From Tissierella simiarum (GTDB lineage Bacteria > Bacillota > Clostridia > Tissierellales > Tissierellaceae), in contig NZ_JAHLPM010000019.1 of assembly GCF_018917865.1 (NCBI RefSeq), positions 1-64,000 of the forward strand: DNA of 64,000 nt. The letters are read 5' to 3'. A program made the position numbers and the translations under genes. Position 1 is the stretch's first letter. The number at the start of each line of letters is the position of its first letter. The notes below the pieces were generated by a model. It did no database searches. It was not told where the DNA came from and saw only the letters and a list, made by a program, of their open reading frames with translations. Shown one piece after another: positions 53,224 to 62,859 of this stretch.

Positions 53224-56200
53224 ATGGCTAAGCCAATAACTGGAGCAAGAGAGTCTAATGCAGGAGACGACTTTCATTTAGTATGGGCAGCGAAAAAAGC
53301 ATTGGCATTACTTGAACCGAATACAAATTTTAAAGCCCTATGCGTAGAAGGGCCGAGTCCACTAGACGCAAAGGATTTTGAAGTAGATAGTAATGAGTTG
53401 CTGTCTATTGATATTGCTGAGTATTATGGAGCAAAGACATTTGAGAAAGCTTCCAAAGTAATTTTTTCACAACTAAAGTATAGTACAAGAATGGGAAATG
53501 AAGACTGGACTTTAGCCAAGCTCTGTACACCTGGAAACAAAAAGAAAGATAATTCAATTATTCGTAGACTTGCTCAAACATATAATGGATTTAATAAAAG
53601 GTATTCTAATTTAGAATCTAAACTTGTTCTGAAATTAGTAAGTAATAGAAAGATAGAAATTCCATTAAAAGAATTGCTTAATATGTGTAAGAAAATAATT
53701 GTTAAAAAGAACATAACACAGTATTCAAATTTAAAAGCTGCACTTAACTCTCAAGATGATAAAAGTATGTTAAAGAAGCTTTATGATGAAACACATCTTG
53801 CATCAAGAGAGTTTATTGGATTTTTAATATGCTTAAATTTTGATGATTGTGGTACTGCGATAAGAGAGATTCAAAGATCAGAAGTAATACAAAAACTGGG
53901 GTTATGGGGTGAAACCGATTTAAAATCTGACTATAACGACTTAATTATGTTTATTAATAAACAAATGACACCAGAAGCGGAAAATGCAGAACCAATCGAC
54001 AAGTTTGTTATTGCTAATATTTTTTCACAAACTCCAACTTCAATGTTTCCAGCTAAGCCACAGATAGTACATACAAAGGATTATGTGGAAAGAGGTATTA
54101 TAGAAGAAATTGTAGAGAATATCATTAATCGCAGGGAACAATATTTGTGTTTGCATGCTACGGGAGGAATGGGAAAAACAACTGTAATTGATCACTTAGA
54201 AGATAAATTGCCTGAGGGTTCGGTTGTTCTTACATATGACTGTTTTGGTGGAGGTGAATATTTAAATCCAGCTACACCTCGTCATTTATATAAACGTGCA
54301 ATACCTCAACTTTGTAATGATTTAGCGTTAAGATGCTCTACTCCGTTTTTATTAGGGCGGGGGTTGGATAAAAGTGAACTATTAGAACAATTTTCTATTA
54401 GAATCAATGAAGCTGTAAAGGCTATTAAGGAATATAGTCCAAATGCGGTTTTAGTAATTGTTTTAGATGCTATAGATAATAGCTATGAAGCTTCAACGAT
54501 GAATAAAGAAGAAGTTTTTGCAGAAGATCTTCTAAAAATAAAAATACCTGAAAGTGTAGTGTTCTTGGTAACTGCTCGAACAGAAAGATTAGACCGCATG
54601 AAATTACCAAATAAGACTATTCTATTGAAATTAGAGGGTTTTAATACGGAAGAAGAAAAACAATATGTAAGAAAATTTTTTCCTGATGCTACGGATAGTC
54701 AATGTGAGGAAATCCGTTATTTATCATACGGAAATCCACGAGTACAGTTTTATATGTTTTCAAAAGCAAATCACGATATTAATAATGTCATAGAATGGAT
54801 GAAGCCAAATGGCAAAATGCTTGATGAAATATTTAAGGATGCCTTAAATAGAGCCAATAATTTATTTGAAAACGAATTTATGAATTTTAGTAAACTATGT
54901 AGCATTCTTGTATTAATGCCTAGACCAATTCCTATTGAACTTGTGCTAAGCGTTTCGGGTTATTCAAGAGAAATGCTTGAAAGTGCTTGTTCAGATTTCC
55001 TTTTAGGAATTTATCTTAGTGATGATTATATCTCATTTCGGGATGAGGATTTTGAAATCTATTTAAGAACTGTTTCAAAAGAAGATAGCCAAACAGAAAC
55101 CAGAATTGCTGATTTTATGTTTAGAAATAGATTAATAAATGATTATTGTATGAGATACCTACATGTTTTTTTATCAAAAACAGGTCAATTTGAAGTTCTA
55201 GTGTCAATTATTTTCGATAAAGAGGAAGTACTTGTTCCTATTACTCAGGATGAAAAAAATGAACTAATGCTTGAACGGATTAAGTGTGCCGCTAAGATGC
55301 AAGAAGCATTAAAACCCGAATATCGAGTTGATACATTGAAATTACTATATATTTCTACTAAGTGTAAGATTACTGATTCAACATTTAAGGAGCTAATTAG
55401 GCAAGATCTCAATCTAACCAGCAAATATTGTATGCAAAGTACTGTTAGCAGATATTTCATTGAAGTAGAGCGGAATCTATCTAGCATAAGTACACTTTCG
55501 GAAAATGCTGCTGCTTTAATATTGAATAATAATAATAAAGAATTAGCTAATGAATATTTTGAATCAGCATTAGTTGCTATTAAAAGATACTTTGACAGAA
55601 ACAAGGAAGAAAGAAAATTTAATTTTAATGGACCCAAAGGAAAAGATATTTCATATTTAGCTACTTTTATTGCCATTGAAAGATCGCCTGAAGCTGCAGT
55701 TAACTGGCTTTCATCATGGTCACCATATCCAGTTCATGAATATTATGATATGATTTGTAGTTTACTTATAGCTAAATATGATGATCTTGCAGAGAAAATA
55801 ATGTTCCATTCTAATAATATTGATATGTTTGCATCATGTATTTTAGCATATATCGATTGCCTTAGAACGATTCCAGAAGCTGCATGGAATCTAGTAGATA
55901 TACTAATTGATGAAATGGGTAAGAAAAAATATAAAACTCATAAAAGAGATCTCAAGTATAGGATTTGCTTAGCAGAACAATTGATTTGCAGAAGAATGCT
56001 AGAGCAAGCTCAAAAAATAGTAAGTAATACAGAAATTAACCAAGACTATTCCTATATCTCATTTTATGCTTCAAACGGCGATCTTCCAATAGAATATTGT
56101 ATTCAATTTTATGCATTGAAAAAGTTTTTTAAAGGTGAAGCGTATAGTTCTGAAGAGTTTTGGAATCCGAAATCTAGAAGATATGAAAACACTGATGATC

Positions 56201-59200
56201 GAAAAATTCAAGAAGAAAAAAATGAGCAGAAAAAAATTCTGGATTATATTGTACCTCCCTTTATTATTCGACTAAAAGCTATGGCTGAAGATACTAACTC
56301 AGAATGTTTATTGAAACTATTTAGAGATGAATACAATACCTGCAAAAGGTTGCAGTATTCGTTTTATGGGAATCATAATTCATATGAGTATTATCGTTGC
56401 ATATGTACAAATATATGTGAATTATTTATTGTTCCTGGGAAAATAGATAAGCTAATAATAAAAGAACACTGTTACAAATTACTAAAAGACAAATATTTGA
56501 ATAATAAATTCTATTTTTTATTGGTGAGAATGCTTTTAAAAAGCAGACAATATATAGATATTGCTATAACAATACTCAATGAACTAGAGAAGAATATGCT
56601 AAGATTTCCTCAATCATCATATGAAATGAGAGAGTTTTATTTAGAATGTTCAAAAATTTCTACTGTAATTGATGAAGAGCTAGGGAAAGAGTATTTCATA
56701 AAAGCAGTGGAAATTGCAACTGGAATTGATGAAGATGCATATCGTAGGTTTGTTTTATATTATGCTACTGTCGAGGATAAGCTGAAATTAGATGATTCTG
56801 AGCGGCTTGAATATGATTTGGCAAGAATAATAGAGGATAGGTATAGAAGACTAAATGATAATAATCATTTCCCCACAGAAAAAGCTTTTCAAACATTAGC
56901 ATATATGAATCCATATGGAGCAATTGCTTCTGCATGCAGGTGGGATGATAGGGATGACGAGAATATATTTAGTTTTGATCAAACAATGCCTAATATTATT
57001 TTTGTGCTTTTGAAAAATGATTTGATATCGCCTGGCTTAGCAGTAGCATTAAGTAATATTGATATAAAATATGAAACAAATTATTCTAATATTATTAAAA
57101 TAGTTCTTCAAAAACTTGAATCTAAAGACAAGGAGGAGGCTAAAGGTGTATTAGAAGTTTTATGCTATGATATTTCTAAACTTTCAAGCGGATTCACAGA
57201 TTATAATATCGTTTCAATGATTATTCAGTGGTGTGAAAATAATGCGCTGGATAAATTATCTTGTATTCAAAAGCTAAAAAATACATATGAATACATAAAC
57301 AAGTTACCAAGCGATATTTTTAATGAAGAAAAATATAGTAAGTATCAAAGTGAAAAATATATATCATGGAATAGCGTTGACAAAAAAACTATTGAATTTA
57401 CAGAAGATAATTTAAATGGTTTAATGGAAAAAATAAATTATGAAGATACAGTTCATTTAATTACATATTTTCTCGATAATTGTAATTATACTGACCGTGA
57501 AAAGTATATAAACACATTTGTTAGTTTACTTTATTCAGGAAAAAGTAGATGGGATAGAAAAGAGCATTTTGATATTTTCATTCATTATCTAAACCAATGG
57601 TCAGAAACTAGTCCTAAAATACGTCAATGGCGTACCGATGAAACCAACGTAGATAAAGTTATTTCTTGGTATAAAGAAAAAAGTGATTATTTCAAAGAGG
57701 AAAACATTGTTTACTTTAAAAAAATTTTTACTGTAAATCAAGAAGTAATAATAAAAAAGTTGTTAGATGATATTTCTTCGTACTTAGAAAGTGATTCGTG
57801 GCAGATATTTTCATATATGGAGACAATTTTGCCTTTAGAGGATAATAGAAATAAAGCCACTTTTTTGGAATGGTGCATTAATGAAGAGATTCCATATGTA
57901 CATACAGAATCAAGTGATAAAGAGTATGATAGTGACAATACTGTTGGATCTGACTTAATTCAATCAATAGCATTATATTTATGGAAACTATTGGGACATG
58001 TTGAAAAAAGAAATAGATGGTATGCAACTCATACAATCTATAATTTACACAAATTGGGCGAATATGAAGTGATTTATAACCTATTAAATATGGTTACTAC
58101 TTCATTCCCGAATAGTTATAAAGATGAAAACGCGTATGTATTTAGTGAAACATCTGTAGTACAATTGTTTATTGCAATCAATCGTATTGTTGCAGATAGT
58201 ACGGATGCGTTAATGGGGTATTATGAATTCTTTAAAAGAATTGCATTAACTTCAGACACAATTAATATATTGACTCGAGAACTTGCAAAGGAAATAGCTA
58301 TTAAGTTGGATGTACAGAAAGATGCAAATTTAAAGAAATGCTGTGATGTTGTAGTATCTAAAAGAATTAAGTACGACCAGAAACACCGGCATTATAAGCA
58401 TCAGAATATTAAGTATGAATTTGATTTTGACGAAATGGATATGCTACCTCATGTTTATAATTGGTTAGGGGATATTTTCTTGAAATCAGAATCGGAAGTC
58501 GCTTTATCATGCCAGCCTTATATTAAAAAATTTGGAATAAACGATAAAATAGTAAATGAATGGGAGGAAAAATTTAGAAAATCAAAATATCGCAATGGAA
58601 CATATGGTTTGGATACCCCCATTGAACTTATTGACAAGTACGCACAACTCAATGCTATGTATTATGTAGCTGATGAATACCGTAAAACGTTACCTATATC
58701 AGATGAAGAATACTCAATTTATACTTTTGAACGATGGGTGCGTTCTCATTTGACATGCTTTGATGAAAAATGGATTTCGGATATAAAAGATATGCCTCCA
58801 CTAATACCTCAATTTTTAGATACTACACTACATATTGACAAGGATGACAAAGCTTATGTAATAAGTGATGACTACTTCAATAACATCTTTAAATTTAATT
58901 ATAATGGTAAGGAACAATTGATTTTACATGCCTCAAATAGAATTGAATCTGACCATAGGGTAAAACGCGTTAATATCTCAACTGGTTTCATTGAGAAAGA
59001 AAATCTAGAAAAGTTAAAGACAAGCCTGAAAGAAGTAAATTTTCGAATAGGAGATTATTATTTAGATGATAATGATGAATTTGAAGATGAATCCTATAAT
59101 AGCTTCATACAAGAAACAATCGCTTGGATAGATACTAATGATTCTAGTTGTGAAAAGTTTGATCCTTATAATTGTGAAATGGGATTAAGTTTATTGAAGC

Positions 59201-59565
59201 CATCAAAAATAATAGAAAATTATATTGGAACAAATGATGTAAATCCTGTTGTATATTGCACTAATGAAATGTTTAGATGCCCTGTAAAATCACAGTATTG
59301 GCATTATGCAAACAATGAGGGGCAAATGTATAATTTTAGTTGTAATGGTGATATGATTTTTATAGAAAAAGAAATTCTAGAAAACTATATTAAATCACAG
59401 TCAACAATTTTACTAGTAATGCAGATAAAAATTGAGTTTGAAGATGGATATTATAGACACTTATCCTCAAAATATAAAAGTAATGAAAGAAGTATCGTAT
59501 ATATTTTTAATAACGAATTAATAGAGAGCTATGAAATTAAGCTTAAGAATTATTGGGACCGATAA
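53224..59565 (+). CDS. Large Avs-like STAND NTPase with N-terminal predicted nuclease
   Basis: A 2,113-residue protein built like the Avs/AVAST antiphage NTPases. The N-terminal 200 residues resemble DUF4297/Cap4 dsDNA endonucleases: ARESNAGDDFHLVWAAKKAL, then an acidic residue in SIDIAEYYG and the Q-x-K of VIFSQLKYS, fitting PD-(D/E)xK. The P-loop NTPase has Walker A HATGGMGKTTVID (near 309-321) and Walker B LVIVLDAIDNS (near 408-418), followed by VTARTERL. The rest, about 1,500 residues, is helical and repeat-like, as expected of a sensor that binds a phage protein. The ATG at 53224 has AGGTTGGTG upstream. Confidence 0.8.
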   Translation: MAKPITGARESNAGDDFHLVWAAKKALALLEPNTNFKALCVEGPSPLDAKDFEVDSNELLSIDIAEYYGAKTFEKASKVIFSQLKYSTRMGNEDWTLAKLCTPGNKKKDNSIIRRLAQTYNGFNKRYSNLESKLVLKLVSNRKIEIPLKELLNMCKKIIVKKNITQYSNLKAALNSQDDKSMLKKLYDETHLASREFIGFLICLNFDDCGTAIREIQRSEVIQKLGLWGETDLKSDYNDLIMFINKQMTPEAENAEPIDKFVIANIFSQTPTSMFPAKPQIVHTKDYVERGIIEEIVENIINRREQYLCLHATGGMGKTTVIDHLEDKLPEGSVVLTYDCFGGGEYLNPATPRHLYKRAIPQLCNDLALRCSTPFLLGRGLDKSELLEQFSIRINEAVKAIKEYSPNAVLVIVLDAIDNSYEASTMNKEEVFAEDLLKIKIPESVVFLVTARTERLDRMKLPNKTILLKLEGFNTEEEKQYVRKFFPDATDSQCEEIRYLSYGNPRVQFYMFSKANHDINNVIEWMKPNGKMLDEIFKDALNRANNLFENEFMNFSKLCSILVLMPRPIPIELVLSVSGYSREMLESACSDFLLGIYLSDDYISFRDEDFEIYLRTVSKEDSQTETRIADFMFRNRLINDYCMRYLHVFLSKTGQFEVLVSIIFDKEEVLVPITQDEKNELMLERIKCAAKMQEALKPEYRVDTLKLLYISTKCKITDSTFKELIRQDLNLTSKYCMQSTVSRYFIEVERNLSSISTLSENAAALILNNNNKELANEYFESALVAIKRYFDRNKEERKFNFNGPKGKDISYLATFIAIERSPEAAVNWLSSWSPYPVHEYYDMICSLLIAKYDDLAEKIMFHSNNIDMFASCILAYIDCLRTIPEAAWNLVDILIDEMGKKKYKTHKRDLKYRICLAEQLICRRMLEQAQKIVSNTEINQDYSYISFYASNGDLPIEYCIQFYALKKFFKGEAYSSEEFWNPKSRRYENTDDRKIQEEKNEQKKILDYIVPPFIIRLKAMAEDTNSECLLKLFRDEYNTCKRLQYSFYGNHNSYEYYRCICTNICELFIVPGKIDKLIIKEHCYKLLKDKYLNNKFYFLLVRMLLKSRQYIDIAITILNELEKNMLRFPQSSYEMREFYLECSKISTVIDEELGKEYFIKAVEIATGIDEDAYRRFVLYYATVEDKLKLDDSERLEYDLARIIEDRYRRLNDNNHFPTEKAFQTLAYMNPYGAIASACRWDDRDDENIFSFDQTMPNIIFVLLKNDLISPGLAVALSNIDIKYETNYSNIIKIVLQKLESKDKEEAKGVLEVLCYDISKLSSGFTDYNIVSMIIQWCENNALDKLSCIQKLKNTYEYINKLPSDIFNEEKYSKYQSEKYISWNSVDKKTIEFTEDNLNGLMEKINYEDTVHLITYFLDNCNYTDREKYINTFVSLLYSGKSRWDRKEHFDIFIHYLNQWSETSPKIRQWRTDETNVDKVISWYKEKSDYFKEENIVYFKKIFTVNQEVIIKKLLDDISSYLESDSWQIFSYMETILPLEDNRNKATFLEWCINEEIPYVHTESSDKEYDSDNTVGSDLIQSIALYLWKLLGHVEKRNRWYATHTIYNLHKLGEYEVIYNLLNMVTTSFPNSYKDENAYVFSETSVVQLFIAINRIVADSTDALMGYYEFFKRIALTSDTINILTRELAKEIAIKLDVQKDANLKKCCDVVVSKRIKYDQKHRHYKHQNIKYEFDFDEMDMLPHVYNWLGDIFLKSESEVALSCQPYIKKFGINDKIVNEWEEKFRKSKYRNGTYGLDTPIELIDKYAQLNAMYYVADEYRKTLPISDEEYSIYTFERWVRSHLTCFDEKWISDIKDMPPLIPQFLDTTLHIDKDDKAYVISDDYFNNIFKFNYNGKEQLILHASNRIESDHRVKRVNISTGFIEKENLEKLKTSLKEVNFRIGDYYLDDNDEFEDESYNSFIQETIAWIDTNDSSCEKFDPYNCEMGLSLLKPSKIIENYIGTNDVNPVVYCTNEMFRCPVKSQYWHYANNEGQMYNFSCNGDMIFIEKEILENYIKSQSTILLVMQIKIEFEDGYYRHLSSKYKSNERSIVYIFNNELIESYEIKLKNYWDR

Positions 59566-59625
59566 AGTATCCAAAATAAAACATAGGTTGTAAATATTAT
59601 AAATATGAATCAAAGGGGTTAAATT

Positions 59626-59871
59626 ATGGGCAATAATGATTATTTGAGTGAAGAAGAACAGTTTAAGGAAATTCTTAATAATGAAGAAATAAGTAGAATA
59701 AAAGATCCAGAGCTTAGAAATATTCGGTTCAAATATTGGAATTTATTACATCAAACTTTTTTAGATGAGCAAAGAATACCAGACAGTATGCTCGGGAAAG
59801 AATTTGACAAAATTAAAGCTGAAGAGAAAAAAGAGCTTGATGAGTATAGACAACGAAGTAACAAAGACTAA
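59626..59871 (+). CDS. Small acidic helical protein after the STAND gene (81 aa)
   Basis: This 81-residue protein is highly charged and helical (SEEEQFKEILNNEEISRI, LRNIRFKYWNLLHQTFLDEQ, IKAEEKKELDEYRQRS). I cannot name the family. AAAGGGGTT lies upstream of the ATG. It follows the STAND gene by 60 bp on the same strand, so it is probably an accessory or antitoxin-like partner. Confidence 0.68.
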   Translation: MGNNDYLSEEEQFKEILNNEEISRIKDPELRNIRFKYWNLLHQTFLDEQRIPDSMLGKEFDKIKAEEKKELDEYRQRSNKD

Positions 59872-60037
59872 AAAACATCTTTAACGTTGGATCAAAATGT
59901 AAGAAACTATAGAAGTTCTCATTATCTAATTTGACTGTGGAAACAATTTATAGTGAAGTTGGAAATTTGAAATCAGATACCTCGGAGACATATGAGCGTG
60001 ATTAAATTACATTATTTGAAGATTGAGTTGTAAAGTT

Positions 60038-60090
60038 AAATATGCTACCAGAGAACTTTTCATTTGAAATTTTCTTTGGTAGCATATATT
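60038..60090. terminator. Terminator after the STAND operon
   Basis: ATATGCTACCAGAGAA (60040-60055) pairs with TTCTTTGGTAGCATAT (60072-60087), one mismatch. The 400-bp gap 59872-60272 contains no other feature I can support. Confidence 0.65.
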
Positions 60091-60272
60091 ATAGAGTGAT
60101 ATATGAATCATTTATAGAGAATCGGTTAAATAAGAATTTACATTGCAGATATTAGCGACAATGGGATGTGAGAAAAATTAATTGCTGAGTTAATTACATT
60201 AAGGATATTATATCGGAGTTATTTATTGATATAGAACTGGGTATTTGTCAAGGTTTTATAAGGAGGGTATGG

Positions 60273-61052
60273 ATGAGAGTATTCTGTAAATATAATATAG
60301 AACTAGATATTTTTTTAAAAAATGTTGTAGAGTATACACTTGATATCTATAGTAAGAAGCTTACACTTGATGCTTTGCAAGAAATAGAATTAGTCGATAT
60401 AAAAGAAATTTCATATAATACCGATGGAAGAACTTGTGATGAAGGTAAAAAAATACTTGTAACTTCAAGGCTTTATGATAAGCTGCCAACTTATAGAATA
60501 GAAGAACTTAAGGATAATGTTGATTTCATTATGATTGTGAGTACAATGTTCCACGAGATGGGGCATGTTATGGATTTGACATCTATGCCAAATTTATACG
60601 CAGCAGCAGAGAATATGAATGACGGTAAAGCGATGGTAACATCAGTATTTTGGTTAGAGTACTTAGCTGAAAAAAGGAGTAGTCTGGAAGGCTTGGTAAA
60701 TCATAGTGATTATTGTGATGATTTTGCAAGTAGAAAATGGAAATCATATAAATTTGATATGGAAAATGCTTCTGAGAGCAATTTTTATTTCTTAAACAAA
60801 GCACTCTCATATTTTATGGCACGTACTATTGAAATATCAGAACGTAATCGATATGTAGATAAAATGATTAATCCATTATTAAAGAACTATGTGATAGATA
60901 TTGGAAAAGAGATAATAAATCTTGAGAGCCAAATGCCGTTTGATGATATCTTAATATTAGATGGTTTATATGATATTATGAATACATATTATAACAAATT
61001 TAAAGGTAAATTTATGCCAAAATCAAGTAAGAGAATTGGGCTATGGTTTTAA
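60273..61052 (+). CDS. HExxH metallopeptidase-like protein
   Basis: A 259-residue protein with a zincin motif, MFHEMGHVMDLTSMPN (HEMGH near residues 91-95), preceded by IMIVSTMFHE. A conserved glutamate further on (WLEYLAEKRSSLEG, near 131-144) could be the third zinc ligand. No signal peptide is present, so it acts in the cytoplasm. AAGGAGGG lies upstream of the ATG. It may be a protease effector or regulator of the adjacent defence genes, but it lies beyond a terminator and could be independent. Confidence 0.7.
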   Translation: MRVFCKYNIELDIFLKNVVEYTLDIYSKKLTLDALQEIELVDIKEISYNTDGRTCDEGKKILVTSRLYDKLPTYRIEELKDNVDFIMIVSTMFHEMGHVMDLTSMPNLYAAAENMNDGKAMVTSVFWLEYLAEKRSSLEGLVNHSDYCDDFASRKWKSYKFDMENASESNFYFLNKALSYFMARTIEISERNRYVDKMINPLLKNYVIDIGKEIINLESQMPFDDILILDGLYDIMNTYYNKFKGKFMPKSSKRIGLWF

Positions 61053-61114
61053 TAAAAATATATGTTATTGGCATTGCAGATTATATGTCAAATAATACTT
61101 TGAATTGTAAATAA

Positions 61115-61150
61115 CAAAGCCTTCAAATAAATAGTATTTGAGGGTTTTGT
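61115..61150 (+). terminator. Terminator after the metallopeptidase gene
   Basis: CCTTCAAATA pairs with TATTTGAGGG (61120-61129 and 61135-61144), followed by TTTTG. A degenerate copy occurs at 62512-62545. Confidence 0.7.
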
Positions 61151-61279
61151 TGCTTACAATTTTGGTACGAAAAGTATCGGATGTATTAGCAGAATTAGAT
61201 ATAGAAATATTGAGAAATTTGTGGAAGAAGTTGAATAAATTTATAAAGATATCCTTCCACCAAGGGGGTACTAGATATT

Positions 61280-61339
61280 TACGACATCATTATTGTCACC
61301 TCAAGGCACGTTGAAGTGGTGACTTTATTAACTAGATAA
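61280..61339 (+). pseudogene. Methyltransferase C-terminal tail remnant, repeat copy 1 (candidate att)
   Basis: From 61280 the DNA reads YDIIIVTSRHVEVVTLLTR and stop. TSRHVE-V-x-LL is like the C-terminus of RlmD/RumA-type 23S rRNA uracil methyltransferases (TxHVExVxLL). Bases 61281-61315 recur with one mismatch at 62669-62703. No gene body is present upstream. Integration of ICEs at the 3' end of rumA-type genes is known, so this probably marks an attachment site. Confidence 0.5.
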
Positions 61340-61863
61340 TATCAAGGGTTCAAGGTTGTTATAAGTTAGTGATTATTGAATTTGTCCACCCAGTATTTAT
61401 ACAATTTTAGTTGGTAGACAAATTTGTATTTATAAATTTTTCAAAGAGTTTAATATATTAGAATACATTTTGTTTTTAATTGTTACATTTATCTTAGGTG
61501 TTTTATCATATTGTTTTTGGAATAAAGGATTGGAAAATCATCAATTAGCAAACTAAGTAGGCAATGAAATTCTAAAAATATTATATACAGAGATTAAATC
61601 TTGATTATAGGTAAGGAATATAAACTATTAAAAGTTTAAAGTTTGAAACTAAGACTTTAGAACTTCAAATTTTAGTAATTGATTTATGTTAAATATGTAG
61701 GAACAAATATTTAAGAATTTCTGTAAATATATTATTCTTTTGTAGAGTGTTATTTTATGGAATAATGAGAATAAAATATCACAACACTAAATAAACGTAA
61801 GTAAGCAGTTATATCTATGTAATATAATATTAACAATAATAAAGATGAAAGAAGGGGTTAATA
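61340..61863. other. AT-rich spacer between repeat copy 1 and the DUF1697 gene
   Basis: No supported gene in 524 bp. A short hydrophobic frame near 61470-61555 (VTFILGVLSYCFWNKGLENH) is too short and lacks a start signal. AAAGAAGGGGTT at 61848-61859 is the ribosome binding site of the next gene. Confidence 0.5.
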
Positions 61864-62409
61864 TTGGAAAAGTATATTGCACTTTTACGAGGTATAAACG
61901 TAGGAGGTAAGAATAAAATATCTATGGCAGATTTAAAAATTGCTTTTGAAGAAATTGGATTTTTAGATGTCAGGACTTATATTAATAGTGGAAATGTTAT
62001 TTTCTCTAGTGATATTAAAGATGAAAGTGAATTGATAAGAAGAAGTGAATCCGTAATAGTAAATACATTTAAGTTAAATATTCCTGTTACAGTTATATCA
62101 GCAAAGAATTTATCAGATATTTTAAAAAATTCACCAGATTGGTGGGATACAGATAATAAAGAAATATATGACAATGCAATTTTCGTAATTCCTCCTACTA
62201 GTGTAGAAAAGGTATTTGCAGAAGTTGGTGATGCAAAACCAGAATATGAAAAGATTGATAATTATGGAAATGTAATTTTTTGGTCTGCTTCTTTGAAGGA
62301 GTTTTCGAAAACAAGATGGTCAAAAATTGCTAGTTCATCAGTAAATAATAATGTTACAATTAGAAATGCAAATACTACAAAAAAACTTTTGAAACTTGCA
62401 GAAGAATAA
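61864..62409 (+). CDS. DUF1697 family protein
   Basis: A 181-residue protein with the DUF1697 start YIALLRGINVGGKNKISMADL (about residues 4-24), VRTYINSGNVIFSS and KTRWSKIASSSVNNNVTIRN near the end. The family is widespread and of unknown function. It starts at TTG behind AAGGGGTT. It lies between two direct repeats that look like attachment sites, so it may be cargo gained by integration. Confidence 0.88.
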   Translation: MEKYIALLRGINVGGKNKISMADLKIAFEEIGFLDVRTYINSGNVIFSSDIKDESELIRRSESVIVNTFKLNIPVTVISAKNLSDILKNSPDWWDTDNKEIYDNAIFVIPPTSVEKVFAEVGDAKPEYEKIDNYGNVIFWSASLKEFSKTRWSKIASSSVNNNVTIRNANTTKKLLKLAEE

Positions 62410-62667
62410 AGAGTTAAAATAAAAAGTTAATATATAAAAAGAAGTTCATTGGGAAAGTAGGATAAATTTAAAAAGTTTAGCTCCTTTTTATAAGTTAAAT
62501 TGTAATGAGTAAAGCCTTCAAGAAAATTATTTGAGAATGTTGTTGTTTATAATTTTTAAGAATGTAAAAGATAATAAGATACAACTAGACTAATTAAGGG
62601 AGTTATAATAATAAAAATAGGATATTTTTTCATAAATGAATTATATATTAAGGGAGCAATATCAACC

Positions 62668-62727
62668 TACGACATCTTTATTGTCACCTCAAGGCACGTT
62701 GAAACCGTAACACTGCTTGTGAAGTAG
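62668..62727 (+). pseudogene. Methyltransferase C-terminal tail remnant, repeat copy 2 (candidate att)
   Basis: From 62668 the DNA reads YDIFIVTSRHVETVTLLVK and stop. The first part (62669-62703) matches copy 1 with one mismatch. After the repeat the DNA differs (ACCGTAACACTGCTT against GTGGTGACTTTATTA) but the protein keeps TVTLL against VVTLL. That points to real coding ancestry from two homologous elements. The surrounding 62410-62859 holds no gene. Confidence 0.5.
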
Positions 62728-62859
62728 GGGATAGCTTTGCTGTCCCAATCTGAAGAAGTGATGTACATTCCTTGAAAATAGGGTAAAATATAGATAACAT
62801 TGGATAAAATGAGAAGAATTTAGAATAAGATTAAATTTATAAGAACAATAAACAGAAAT

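Noticed and set aside
61340-61863. Small membrane peptide near 61470-61555
   Set aside because: Hydrophobic but short, without start codon context; AT-rich spacer can give such frames by chance.
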